Assembly: GCA_035367155.1 (NCBI GenBank)
Contig: DAOSJI010000003.1
Coordinates: forward strand, 1 to 64,000
Direction of reading: 5' to 3'
DNA from: JAAYSA01 sp035367155
GTDB taxonomy: Bacteria; Bacillota_I; Bacilli_A; RFN20; CAG-826
DNA: 64,000 nucleotides
Notes under the pieces: model-generated
Told to the model about the DNA's origin: nothing
Database searches by the model: none
The model's input: the letters and a program-made list of their open reading frames with translations, nothing else
Position numbers and translations under genes: made by a program
In this document: positions 1 to 8,751 of the stretch, piece by piece
Layout: each line of letters opens with the position of its first letter
Position numbering within the stretch: position 1 is the first letter of the stretch

Positions 1-55
1 AAGGCAGTCGTGGGACTATCTTTGGACCGGGGTTCGACTCCCCGCATCTCCACCA
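1..55 (+). ncRNA. ssrA: tmRNA, 3' end only
   Basis: The window opens inside tmRNA. The last bases carry the T-arm (GGTTCGACTCCCC), the acceptor strand and an encoded CCA ending at 55, in the arrangement typical of Firmicute tmRNA 3' ends (GGAC-stem, TTCGA loop, ATCTCCACCA). The tag-peptide part lies outside the window. tmRNA rescues stalled ribosomes together with SmpB. A tRNA was considered, but the sequence before the T-arm (GGGACTATCTTT) is that of tmRNA rather than an anticodon or variable arm. Confidence 0.9.
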
Positions 56-61
56 GAAAAC

Positions 62-90
62 AAAAAAACGCTGTTTTTGCAGCGTTTTTC
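62..90. terminator. Bidirectional rho-independent terminator
   Basis: The stem CGCTG/CAGCG is extended by an A5/T5 pairing, with a short T-rich loop, and is flanked by A-runs and T-runs on both sides. It ends tmRNA on the plus strand and can also end the convergent minus-strand remnant whose stop codon is at 96. Confidence 0.85.
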
Positions 91-95
91 TAAAT

Positions 96-704
96 TTAGC
101 ATTGTTTTGCTTGTTTTCTTTTTACGAAAATATAATAACACGCGATTGCTCCTATACCTGCAAAAGAGACAAGAAGAAGCGCGTTATTCGTATTACTCTT
201 CTTTAATAAACCAATTAATGGTGTTGTAGTATTAAGGTTAACCCACTCAGTTATATATTCATGTCGCTCAATAGCGCTTATAACATTAGAATCACTACTA
301 CTATAAAAAGCGGTTTGTCCTTCTTGAGTCATAGCACCAATTGCCCAATCTAATACGGGTAGTACAGTAGCACAGCACCCCTGAGCATTATTTCCGTTAC
401 CATAAAGAATGTCATTAGTTATACTCATAACTTCATTACTAGGCGTCATTGTCGATTTATCTACAAATAATTCTACTGAACGCTCGTGGTTTGTACCTAA
501 AAGACCAAACGTATTAAAAAACAGTGAATTTGAATGATATTTAATTTGACGTAAGGAATTATTCACGCTTGTTTTAATAACGGCAGGTGAAGAAACTGTA
601 TCGGGTGAATATTTCGCAGCTTCAAAAGTAATTTCCCATGAAGAAGTAGGACCTTTTGAAGATACTAAATGAATACCATTAGTTAGCGAACCTAAGTAAA
701 GAGT
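96..704 (-). pseudogene. Decayed membrane-anchored surface protein (C-terminal part)
   Basis: The minus frame is open from 704 to 96 (about 200 codons) but contains no ATG; its only usable internal start is a GTG at 564-566. Just upstream lies an ATG followed directly by TAA (705-710), a second in-frame stop at 762-764, and an orphan ribosome binding site (AAAGGAG, minus, 830-836), so the 5' end looks degraded. The protein has a beta-rich part (GSLTNGIHLVSSKGP), a module around AIERHEYITEW, and a C-terminal membrane helix followed by KRKQAK. The AIERHEYI stretch resembles AMARYDYI in the same place of the neighbouring surface endonuclease, which suggests a paralogous anchor module. The function of the intact protein is unknown. 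Confidence 0.65.
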
Positions 705-948
705 TTACATTAAGAGAATATATAACGCAAGAAAAAGATGTTTGCGATAACAAATGCGATGCTATGTGATTTTTAGTTGACAATTGTTGTTAATTAAAAA
801 TACTATAGTAATTATTATGCAAATTTTGTCTCCTTTACTCATTAATTATTGACATAATTTGCTATTTTTAAAAGAATTGCGTTATATATAGTTAATAGAA
901 AAAAATGTTGTTCACAACATTAATGTCTCATTAACAAAACAATTGTAA
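705..948. other. Intergenic region with decayed 5' end and an inverted repeat
   Basis: No intact gene is visible here. It holds the degraded 5' end of the minus-strand pseudogene, including its leftover ribosome binding site at 830-836. It also holds a clean inverted repeat, AATGTTG-TTCA-CAACATT, at 904-921. That repeat lies about 28 bases upstream of the -35 box of the following gene and could be an operator; no regulator is visible nearby. Confidence 0.5.
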
Positions 949-977
949 TTAACAAGTTATTAATTACTTGCTATAAT
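949..977 (+). promoter_or_regulatory. Promoter of the surface endonuclease gene
   Basis: A -35 box TTAACA (949-954) and a -10 box TATAAT (972-977) are separated by 17 bases, and the -10 is preceded by TGC (extended -10). Transcription should begin near 984, just before the ribosome binding site AAGAAAGGG at 991-999. This places the start codon at about 1006. Confidence 0.8.
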
Positions 978-1005
978 AAAGCCACCAACCAAGAAAGGGC
1001 ATAAT

Positions 1006-3816
1006 ATAAATAATAAATTTAAAAAGCTCCGTTCCTTAACTTTAATTTTATCAATTACCTTTAGCGCTGTACTATCAGGGCTATTTTTTAGTAAAGGGAC
1101 GAAAAAAGAAATAGTAACAAGTGCATATGATAACACTTCAATACCTGCAACGATGAATATCGACCTAAATTATCCAACAGATGCATCTATAAGAAATTAC
1201 TATAGTGCTCTAAATTCACTTCCTAATAGTGAAAAGCAAGGCGAAAATCTTCTTAAAAATTTAAAACCTATTTTGAAAAATGGGCAAAAATATCATAAAT
1301 ATGATAGTTCAACTAATCTTTGGAGAATTTATGAAATAGCTATGAGGGACTGGGAAAAATCACCTGCAAGTGAAATCCAGGGTTATAGTTCAGCTACAAA
1401 TACAATAAGTAACTATTCGTTTACAGATGGTACAGACCCATATGTACATGCCTTTTTTGTTAATAGAAATGTAGATAATCAAACTGTTGCAAGGGCAGAT
1501 CATTCTCAAACGAATTGGGGCATAAATCGAGAACATATTTGGCCAAACTCATTAGGATATAACGGTGCGGACATGAAAAATGCTGGCGCAAGAGGAGACC
1601 CGATGAGTGTAATGGCCGCTAATGGATATGCAAACAATATTCATAGTAATAATTTATATGGTTTTGTTGATAAAAATAAAACTTATACGGACTGTGGTAC
1701 CAAGTATTATTTTTTAACTGGAAATCTCAGCGGAAAAAGTAAAACTCTAGGAGGAAACGACACTGTATTTGAACCACAAGATAGTGATAAAGGCGATATT
1801 GCTCGTGCTGTTTTTTATATGGTTGCTAGATATAACTATTTATCTGGTAGTGATCCAGATGGCATTAATTCTGATAATCCAAATCTTACTCTAGTACAGT
1901 CATCAACTGTCCCATCTAGTTATTATTCAACTACAACAAACCCCGGCATAATGGGCATCATTTCAGATTTATTAGCCTGGCATCATCTTGATCCAGTTGA
2001 TGAAGTGGAGATAAAAAGAAACAATCTTCTTTATACTAATTTTACAAGTAATCGAAACCCATTTGTTGATTTCCCTGAATGGGTTGACTACATTTGGGGA
2101 ACCGCTAATTTAGATGGAACTAATTATTCACCTACTCCGACCGGAGTTGCAGATCCTACTAGTGATCCACTTAACCAGTTCGCAACTGCAGTTGCACCAA
2201 CTTCAATTACTTTGAACGCTACAACACATTCAATGGAAGTAGGAAATACATTCCAAGCTTCAGTTGTAAGTACTATTCCTGCTGATGCTTCAAAATCAGT
2301 TAATTGGTCAGTTCAAAGCGGAGGGACATACGCTTCGGTTTCTGCCACCGGTTTAATTACTGGTTTAGCTGCAGGTAGTGCTGTTATTAAAGCAACCTCA
2401 ACTTTAGATCCAAACGTAAGTGCAACGATAAGTGTTACTGTTACTCCACCACTAATACCTGTATCAAGTGTTACGTTAAATAAAAACACTTTAACTCTAG
2501 AAACAGGAGCAAACGAGACACTAATTGCAACTGTTTTACCAAATAATGCAACAAATAAGAATGTAACTTGGTCTACTGATAATGGATCTGTTGCTACTGT
2601 TGACAGTACTGGTAAAGTTACAGCTGTAAGTTCAGGAACTGCAACAATTACAGTTACCTCACAATTTGATTCAACAAAAAAAGACACGTGTGTTGTAACG
2701 GTAAATAAACCTGTTACAAGTGTTACTTTAAATAAAAACACACTTTCATTAGAAGTAGGTGGAAGTGAAACCTTAATAGCTACTGTTTTACCTACTGACG
2801 CAACAAATAAGAATGTAATATGGTCAACTAGCAATAACTCAGTTGCAACAGTAAACAGTGCTGGTTTAGTAAATGCAGTTAGTAGCGGAACAGCCACGAT
2901 TACTGCAACATCTCAGTATGATGGAACTAAAAAAGATACATGTGTTGTAACGGTAACTGCAGCAATTCCTGATCCAACCGAGCTTTTGACTGGGAATTCA
3001 CCATACTTAAACGGTGTTGCCTATAAAATGTATTTTGTTAATACTCAATCTAGCAGTACACATTATTTTTCTGGTAGTATGTCAGGTTATTATGGTACTA
3101 CTACAACAACTAAATCCGATGGTGTAGATGTATATTTTGAAAAAAGTGGAACTGGTCAAAACATTTATTTCTTTAATTCGGGTGTTAAAAACTACTTTAA
3201 AGTAACATTAAGTGGTAGTTATAAGAATTTTACATATCAATCAACTGTTCCTGAAGCGCCGTGGTATTATTCCGAAGTTTATCAAACGATGACTTATACA
3301 ATAGATACGAAAGAATATACTTTTGGAACTTACTGGACCCATACTACATTTGGGGCATTTATGCTTGAACAATACCCAGATAATTATAAGGTTCAGTTTG
3401 AAACAACTGACGCTACTAGTGCAACCCCATATTCAAATGCCTTCCTTCAATATCTTATCTGTAATGCGAGCGGGACAAGTGCTCCGGGTTATACAAATTC
3501 GCAGTCATGGGCATCACTTAAACGAGTATACATGAATCTTGATTCTACCGCCAAAAACCAACTATTAAATGCAAATTCCAATCCAAATGGAACAGATGTC
3601 GAAAAAGCAATGGCCCGATACGACTATATTGTTGGAAAATATGGAACTGCTTCTTTTGAAGATTTTATTGGAAGAAACCCAGCACCAATTTCACCACTAT
3701 TTAATTATCAACCACGAGAAGTTATTGTAAGATACGGATTAGGGGCGATTGTTATAGTTGTTGGAATTGGGATGACGTTTTTCTATATTAGAACAAACAA
3801 GAAAAAAGAACAATAG
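1006..3816 (+). CDS. Surface endonuclease I-like protein with Ig-like (BIG2) domains
   Basis: The first ATG in frame is at 1153, but the frame is open upstream to an ATA at 1006 that lies six bases after AAGAAAGGG and encodes a typical signal peptide (NNKFKKLRSL, then a hydrophobic stretch to about residue 29). I take 1006 as the start, giving 936 residues. The N-terminal third resembles the endonuclease I family: NREHIWPNS, RGDP, SNNLYGF and the helix GDIARAVFYMVARY. The usual DLHH motif is replaced by DPMSV, so activity is uncertain. Three bacterial Ig-like group 2 domains follow (about 2191-2956), then a beta-rich domain, a helical module with AMARYDYI, one membrane helix and NKKKEQ. It is probably a cell-surface nuclease for acquiring nucleotides from DNA; ATG>ATA mutation is the alternative explanation of the start. 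Confidence 0.75.
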   Translation: MNNKFKKLRSLTLILSITFSAVLSGLFFSKGTKKEIVTSAYDNTSIPATMNIDLNYPTDASIRNYYSALNSLPNSEKQGENLLKNLKPILKNGQKYHKYDSSTNLWRIYEIAMRDWEKSPASEIQGYSSATNTISNYSFTDGTDPYVHAFFVNRNVDNQTVARADHSQTNWGINREHIWPNSLGYNGADMKNAGARGDPMSVMAANGYANNIHSNNLYGFVDKNKTYTDCGTKYYFLTGNLSGKSKTLGGNDTVFEPQDSDKGDIARAVFYMVARYNYLSGSDPDGINSDNPNLTLVQSSTVPSSYYSTTTNPGIMGIISDLLAWHHLDPVDEVEIKRNNLLYTNFTSNRNPFVDFPEWVDYIWGTANLDGTNYSPTPTGVADPTSDPLNQFATAVAPTSITLNATTHSMEVGNTFQASVVSTIPADASKSVNWSVQSGGTYASVSATGLITGLAAGSAVIKATSTLDPNVSATISVTVTPPLIPVSSVTLNKNTLTLETGANETLIATVLPNNATNKNVTWSTDNGSVATVDSTGKVTAVSSGTATITVTSQFDSTKKDTCVVTVNKPVTSVTLNKNTLSLEVGGSETLIATVLPTDATNKNVIWSTSNNSVATVNSAGLVNAVSSGTATITATSQYDGTKKDTCVVTVTAAIPDPTELLTGNSPYLNGVAYKMYFVNTQSSSTHYFSGSMSGYYGTTTTTKSDGVDVYFEKSGTGQNIYFFNSGVKNYFKVTLSGSYKNFTYQSTVPEAPWYYSEVYQTMTYTIDTKEYTFGTYWTHTTFGAFMLEQYPDNYKVQFETTDATSATPYSNAFLQYLICNASGTSAPGYTNSQSWASLKRVYMNLDSTAKNQLLNANSNPNGTDVEKAMARYDYIVGKYGTASFEDFIGRNPAPISPLFNYQPREVIVRYGLGAIVIVVGIGMTFFYIRTNKKKEQ
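2458..2956 (+). repeat. Tandem repeat of two near-identical Ig-like domains
   Basis: Two adjacent 84-codon units start at 2458 and 2710 and share long protein segments (SVTLNKNTL, ETLIATVLP, AVSSGTATIT, KKDTCVVTV). The high similarity, also at the DNA level, points to a recent internal duplication. A third, more divergent copy precedes them from about 2191. Confidence 0.8.
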
Positions 3817-3841
3817 TCTACAAAAATAACATTAATTATAC

Positions 3842-3872
3842 AAAAACGGAGCCGATATCTCGACTCCGTTTT
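3842..3872. terminator. Bidirectional terminator
   Basis: AAAACGGAG pairs with CTCCGTTTT around a 12-base loop, with an A-run before and a T-run after. It lies 25 bases after the endonuclease stop and in front of the convergent minus-strand remnant ending at 3889. Confidence 0.85.
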
Positions 3873-3888
3873 ATTATATTTGTTATTT

Positions 3889-4335
3889 CTAAGTGATATA
3901 GTTATATGTTACTGTGACTTCATTTGTTTCTTCGTCGACTGTTACGACTTTTTCGAATCTATATGTTTCATCGCCATCGATTTTAATGTCAATGTAGAGT
4001 TTGCCGTCTTCTTCAACATATTCTACTTCGTATTTAAGTCCATCAATTCTAATTTCAAGTTCAAGTTCACTATCTTCGTTTTCGAATTCTAAGAAGAAGT
4101 CGCGTGTTACTTGACCGTTAGTAACTACATAGTAATGGAATTTTTCTTCGTATTCGTAGTCTGGTTGACCTTCAGTACCTTCAATTTCAATTTCTTGACG
4201 GATTACAATGTAATTTGCATCATCTTTCCAAAGAGCGAATATTAATTCAGTTTCTGTTTCATCAGCTTCAACTTCATGTTCAGCTTTTGCTCTAAATGGA
4301 TATTCGTTTTCGCTTACAACAGCGATACCTTCCAT
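3889..4335 (-). pseudogene. 5'-truncated acidic lipoprotein-like gene
   Basis: This 148-codon frame encodes a very acidic, beta-rich sequence without signal peptide, lipobox or membrane helix. No ribosome binding site precedes the ATG, and a TGA stop sits six codons upstream. The reading continues sensibly into ETLYKMEG before that stop, as if the N-terminal half of a longer secreted protein were lost. It meets the next remnant head to head near 4345, which suggests a rearrangement breakpoint. I do not recognise the family and infer secretion only from composition and context. It could still be a short intact gene, but the missing start signals argue against this. Confidence 0.5.
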
Positions 4336-4353
4336 TTTGTAGAGAGTTTCGAT

Positions 4354-5502
4354 TCAATAAAAACTATTGCTAATGCAAAAAGATCCTACTTCAGAAGCTT
4401 ATATAAAAATTAAAGGCGGAGCGACAGTCAAACTATACAAAAACGCATCATATGATGTGAATTTAGAAATTAATTTTGAAACTATGTCAAATTTTGGCAT
4501 AAAATATCCAACGCAAATTCTTAAACAAAAACAAACTAATGCTTGGAAAGATGGAAAAATGTATATTACAAGCATGCAATCTTTCGTTCAAGAACAAAAC
4601 ATTTTTAATATTATGGAAATAGAACAAGAAGATCTAGCAGAGTATCCATTAATTTTAGATGATATCATTGATATCGAAACTTTCATGGATAGTCCTCTAT
4701 TTATAGATACCGAGGGTAATTACCATTTCATACAAGAAATGTATTCATATCAAGTTGTTCCATTCGGCAGTCAATTTTATCATGAGGTTGTCGATCTTTA
4801 TATGGATGTAGTATTAAATAAAAATTTAGAACTCGTTAGAAGTTATGTTGAAGAAACAATTAAACGAAGTAAATTTAACGATGAAAAAAACGAGCAAAAA
4901 ATGAACTTGATACGATTATGCAGGAAATAATAGATACGAATATTAAATACGGTGAACCAGCTGCAATGCCTAATCTTGATGAATTTATTGCTAATTTCCC
5001 TAAAACTTTTATTCAATCACTTACGAGTATTCGCATGGTTTGCTCCCCTGCAGCATATAACTCTTCAGATGAATTAGTCGTTGATACTGAAACAGTTATT
5101 TGGGCAGCTCAAAATCACATACAAGCAGAAACTACCAGCACTGGAGGTGCTAAAGCTGATTATTTATCAACTGATGCTGGACTTAAAAAATTTGAAGCTA
5201 TTTCTTTTGAATTAGAATATACGGATGCTAGATTTGATGAAGATTGCTCGTTTGAGACTTTCTCTCACAGCGAACCTATTAACTTAGAAGAAGGTATTGC
5301 TGAGCACCTAAGTGATGATGTTAAAGTAGTATAGGTAGGTGATAGTTACTACCTTGTTTATGCTTCAACCGAAGATGGTGCTCCAAATATAATTTCAGCT
5401 AGTATTGCGTTTGATTACAAAATTAATCCAGTAGAAAGTGAAATGTTACCATTTGGAGAGGTTGAAATTTCAAACATTTTAGTTCGTAGATATATATTAT
5501 AA
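4354..5502 (+). pseudogene. Decayed lipoprotein-like gene with frameshifts and an internal stop
   Basis: Pieces of one protein lie in successive frames. SIKTIANAK (4354-4380) runs into DPTSEAYIKIKGG after an A5 run; that frame stays open to 4930; the next frame (NELDTIMQEIID onward) takes over near the A7 and A6 runs at about 4884-4901; it meets a TAG at 5332-5334; and the same frame then continues for 55 codons to a TAA at 5500-5502. No signal peptide or ribosome binding site is left at the 5' end. The order of pieces fits one inactivated secreted protein of about 380 residues of unknown function. Sequencing error at the homopolymers could explain the frameshifts but not the TAG or the missing 5' end. 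Confidence 0.65.
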
Positions 5503-5518
5503 AAAGCAAAAATCCATA

Positions 5519-5573
5519 AAAAAAGGGGCTGTTCGAAAACCTAAAAGGTGAACGATAGCCCCCTTTTTTATAA
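5519..5573. terminator. Long hairpin terminator, bidirectional
   Basis: AAAAAGGGGCT pairs with AGCCCCCTTTTT, with a second inner pairing GTTC/GAAC. A- and T-runs flank it on both sides. It separates the plus-strand remnant from the minus-strand HAD gene ending at 5583. Confidence 0.85.
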
Positions 5574-5582
5574 TTAGTATTA

Positions 5583-6365
5583 TTAAAGTATTTCGCTTAT
5601 GTCATTAAAAACATAATCAGGTTTATAAGAAACTTTTTCTAGATCAGTTAGTTTTGTTTCGCCACTTAAAACTAAAACAGAAGTAATACCAGAATTAAGC
5701 GCACCTAAAATATCAGTATATAAGCGGTCACCAATAACAACAGATTCTTCTATTGTTGCATTCATTTTTAATAATGCAAGACGAAAGAACTCTATTGAAG
5801 GTTTACCAATAAAATGTGGAGTTTTTCCAGTAGCATTTTTAATCATATGAGCAAATGAGCCGCAGTCCGGTACAAAACCAAATGTTGTAGGACATACGAG
5901 ATCTGGATTTGTAGCAATATAGGGGATATCTTTAAGAGTTAGGAGTTCACTAAGATCCCAAAGTTTTTGATAAGTTAGCTCCCTATCATAACTAAGAAGT
6001 ACAACTTCGGCATCTTTACTTTCAACTAGATTAATACCTTCTTCAACAAGATATTTTCTAAAAGATTCAGTACCAACTAAGAACACTTTAGCTCCTTTAT
6101 GATAACGATTTAAATAAATTACCGTTGCTTGCGCGGCTGTAAAAAACTCCTCTTTTGTAACTTTTATACCTAATTTGTCAAGTTTTTTAATGTAATCTTC
6201 ATCTGATGTAGAGGTGTTGTTGGTAATTAAAACATAGCGACCCCCTCTTTTTTTGATTTCATCTAAAAAGAGAGGTGTCGCTTTAAAAAGAACATTACCT
6301 TTATATAGTGTTCCGTCTTGATCAAGAAGAAACAATTTTTTATTTTTTAAATTTTTATTCATCAA
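5583..6365 (-). CDS. HAD-superfamily hydrolase, NagD-like (subfamily IIA)
   Basis: The 260-residue protein has the HAD motifs in order: DQDGTLY near the N-terminus (nucleophile Asp), ITNNTS (motif II), a GKPS lysine, and GDRLYTDILGA (motif IV). Length and motifs fit the NagD/p-nitrophenylphosphatase group, cytosolic phosphatases acting on sugar phosphates, nucleotides or glycerol phosphate. It is the last gene of a three-gene operon and overlaps the MFS gene by 11 bases. In this context glycerol-3-phosphate or a related product of the phosphodiesterase is a reasonable substrate, but that is inference. The start could also be the second Met. Confidence 0.85.
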   Translation of the reverse strand: MMNKNLKNKKLFLLDQDGTLYKGNVLFKATPLFLDEIKKRGGRYVLITNNTSTSDEDYIKKLDKLGIKVTKEEFFTAAQATVIYLNRYHKGAKVFLVGTESFRKYLVEEGINLVESKDAEVVLLSYDRELTYQKLWDLSELLTLKDIPYIATNPDLVCPTTFGFVPDCGSFAHMIKNATGKTPHFIGKPSIEFFRLALLKMNATIEESVVIGDRLYTDILGALNSGITSVLVLSGETKLTDLEKVSYKPDYVFNDISEIL

Positions 6366-7896
6366 TTGGTTCGTCTGCAGTTACTTCTTCAACAATAACT
6401 GATTCGTTAGAAGTAGTTTCGGCTGCTAATTTAGGTGTATCTATTTTCTTTGCATCACCATGTTTAACAAAGAACATAGTAACAAATGCTAAAGCACTAA
6501 AGACTGTACAGTAATAGAATAAGGGACGATAACTACCTACCAAGTCCATAATTAAACCACTTAAAATGGGGGTAACAATTTGAGCACTCATTGAAGCAGA
6601 GTAGTAATAACCTGTATATACTCCAACATTTTCTTCGGTTGATAGTTCAACAACCATTGGGTAGCTATTAACATTAATAGTTGCCCAGCCAATGCCTGCT
6701 GTACCCATCGTAATATACATTAAGAATGCGGTTCTTGGACCAGCAAAAATGGCAAGCAAGAATGCTACGGTTAAAATAATAATACCTGCAAGTATCGTTT
6801 TACGACGGCCAAATTTGGTACTAATAAAACCAATTGGAACGAAGGCAACAAATGCGGTAGCATAAGCAACAATAAGTGGAAGTGTAAATGTCTTTTGGTC
6901 TAAAACATTAGTAGCATAAAGAGCAAATTTACTTGTAGCAGCGTTATAGGCCATAAACCATAAAACGACAGATGAAAGAATAAGAATGAAACTCTTTCTA
7001 ACATCTTTTGGCATCTTATGATGTGGTTTTTTACCTTTTTCAGGTTCTACAAATTCTTCTTCAACTGCTAGATCGTATTGAAGTGAGATTTTTCTCATGT
7101 CTTCAACCCATTTTCTTTCGCGAACTGTGCTCAAGAAAACTGCTAGCATGATAAGCATAATAATTGAAGTTGCTACAATTGCAGGAACATAACGATAATC
7201 TGCAAAAATAGAAGATGTTTCATTTGTTAAAAAAGTCATATAACCAAGCGAAATAATACCTCCAACAGTACCCATTAAATTAATAACAGCATTTGCTTTA
7301 CTTCTTAATGGTTTTGGTGTTACGTCCGGCATTAAGCTAACAGCCGGTGTTCTAAATGAGCTCATAGCAACAAGAACAACAAGAAGAATTAGAATAAAAA
7401 ATACTAGATAAGTTGGATTCGCTTTAGTTACTTCTTTAAAAACTAAAGCAGATCTAACCATAGAAACTTCTCCCTTATCTGCAACTCCGGTTGTAAAATA
7501 GTGAACATCATTAACTAAAAAATTATAAAGTGGAGCATCTCCAGACTCAACTTCTACAACTGGCCCAATTCCGTGGGCTTGTACCGCTTGATATTGATAG
7601 AAGTCAAAAATTCCTACACCTACAATTAAAATGGCAGCGACAATAGTTCCAATAATAATATATGGCGTTCTACGACCGAGTTTTGTATTGGTACGGTCGC
7701 TCAATAAACCAAAGACTGGTAATAAGATTAGTGCAAGAATATTATCAAGTGCAAGAACAACACCAGACCATGTTTGATTGAAGCCAAATGTATCTACAAG
7801 CATTTTGCCCATGATGCCATCATACATTTGCCAAAAAAGGCTGATAAGCATAAAAGCAAAACCGACGAGTACCGTTCGTTTTACATTAAGTTTCAT
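6355..7896 (-). CDS. MFS transporter, GPH/SLC45-like
   Basis: The 513-residue protein shows about 12 membrane helices. The loop SDRTNTKLGRRTPYIIIG is the signature loop between helices 2 and 3 of glycoside-cation symporters (GPH, SLC45). It has an extended extracytoplasmic loop between early helices (residues about 110-150), a cytoplasmic central loop rich in charge, and an acidic C-terminal tail. It overlaps the phosphodiesterase gene upstream and the HAD gene downstream by 11 bases each, so the three are probably translationally coupled. Importing a glycerophosphodiester or glycoside is the likely role; the sequence does not fix the substrate. Confidence 0.8.
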   Translation of the reverse strand: MKLNVKRTVLVGFAFMLISLFWQMYDGIMGKMLVDTFGFNQTWSGVVLALDNILALILLPVFGLLSDRTNTKLGRRTPYIIIGTIVAAILIVGVGIFDFYQYQAVQAHGIGPVVEVESGDAPLYNFLVNDVHYFTTGVADKGEVSMVRSALVFKEVTKANPTYLVFFILILLVVLVAMSSFRTPAVSLMPDVTPKPLRSKANAVINLMGTVGGIISLGYMTFLTNETSSIFADYRYVPAIVATSIIMLIMLAVFLSTVRERKWVEDMRKISLQYDLAVEEEFVEPEKGKKPHHKMPKDVRKSFILILSSVVLWFMAYNAATSKFALYATNVLDQKTFTLPLIVAYATAFVAFVPIGFISTKFGRRKTILAGIIILTVAFLLAIFAGPRTAFLMYITMGTAGIGWATINVNSYPMVVELSTEENVGVYTGYYYSASMSAQIVTPILSGLIMDLVGSYRPLFYYCTVFSALAFVTMFFVKHGDAKKIDTPKLAAETTSNESVIVEEVTADEPIDE

Positions 7897-8641
7897 TTAC
7901 ATTTTTCCTTTCTTTTAAATTTAAATGTTCAAAAACTATATTATCCGCATATTTTTCTGCGGTTTTTAACTTTTCTTTAGAATCAATTGTCCACGCAATA
8001 ACGCCCATTTTCCGCCTCAATCTTGCAATTTTGCGCTTTTTTATGTATAAAACATCTTGATTAAGAAAATCAGGTTTAGAAACATTTAGAACGAATAAAT
8101 GACGGAACATAAAAAGAACTAATTTGCTTTGTCCGGGCAATTCATCTGAGGCCAATTGTCCTAAAATATATGGATAGGTTTGATTTAATCTTAGCCATTT
8201 CATTGCATACGGATTAAAGGATTGAAGGGCTACACTTTCTTTATGAGGATAAGATGCTAAAAGCTCTAGTAGAACTTTTGGAAATTCTTCGTTAAATTCA
8301 TTTTCAATTTTTAACTCAATCATAAGTGGAACTTTACCATCAACCATTTTAAGAACATCCTTTAATAATGGAGGAGGGGTTTTACTTTTTAAAAGAGGAT
8401 AATTTTTAAGTTCATCTTTTGTTAACGAAGTAACATCTTGATCGATACCCGTGACTCGTTTTAAATTAACATCATGAACAACAACTAGATTTCCATCCTT
8501 CATTAAATGGACATCTAATTCAATTCCATAACCTTCTTTGACGGCGTTCTTAAATGCACCGAGACTATTTTCGTCATCGAACTCATTATGTAAGCCACGA
8601 TGTGCGATCGGTGTCTTAAATATAGGATGATTAAGTTTCAT
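7886..8641 (-). CDS. ugpQ: Glycerophosphodiester phosphodiesterase
   Basis: The protein begins with the family's catalytic strand PIAHRGLHNEFDDENSLGAF (His-Arg and Glu-Asn), followed by GIELDVHLMKDG (metal-binding Glu/Asp) and VVHDVNLKRVTG (second catalytic His). C-terminal strands (MIELKIE, ALQSFNP, IAWTID) complete the TIM barrel. At 251 residues it is a normal cytoplasmic GDPD with no signal peptide. It hydrolyses glycerophosphodiesters to glycerol-3-phosphate and an alcohol. It is first in the operon with the transporter and phosphatase, a layout that suggests uptake and breakdown of lipid head-group diesters. Confidence 0.92.
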   Translation of the reverse strand: MKLNHPIFKTPIAHRGLHNEFDDENSLGAFKNAVKEGYGIELDVHLMKDGNLVVVHDVNLKRVTGIDQDVTSLTKDELKNYPLLKSKTPPPLLKDVLKMVDGKVPLMIELKIENEFNEEFPKVLLELLASYPHKESVALQSFNPYAMKWLRLNQTYPYILGQLASDELPGQSKLVLFMFRHLFVLNVSKPDFLNQDVLYIKKRKIARLRRKMGVIAWTIDSKEKLKTAEKYADNIVFEHLNLKERKNVNET

Positions 8642-8677
8642 AAAAATTTACACTACCTATAAGTATTTTCTTTCTTA

Positions 8678-8692
8678 TGACACAAATTGTCA
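8678..8692. promoter_or_regulatory. Inverted repeat in the divergent ugpQ-glyA region
   Basis: TGACA-CAAAT-TGTCA forms a dyad between the two divergent genes. On the minus strand one arm is part of a perfect -35 box TTGACA (8688-8693) directed at ugpQ, but no good -10 box sits 16-18 bases away. It is a candidate operator or promoter element for the phosphodiesterase operon. Confidence 0.4.
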
Positions 8693-8751
8693 AATATAAA
8701 GCCAATTTAGGTGATAGTTAAAATAAGAAAATAGAGTTCTTAATGATCTTA

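Noticed and set aside
2313..2897. A 194-codon open frame on the minus strand
   Set aside because: It lies opposite the Ig-like domain repeats; its openness follows from the repeated Val/Thr/Ala-rich coding on the plus strand, and it has no start signals.
4367..5334. Two plus-strand frames taken as separate genes
   Set aside because: They lack ribosome binding sites, have a stop directly upstream (4358-4360), and join into one protein if the shifts at A-runs are bridged; a decayed single gene is simpler.
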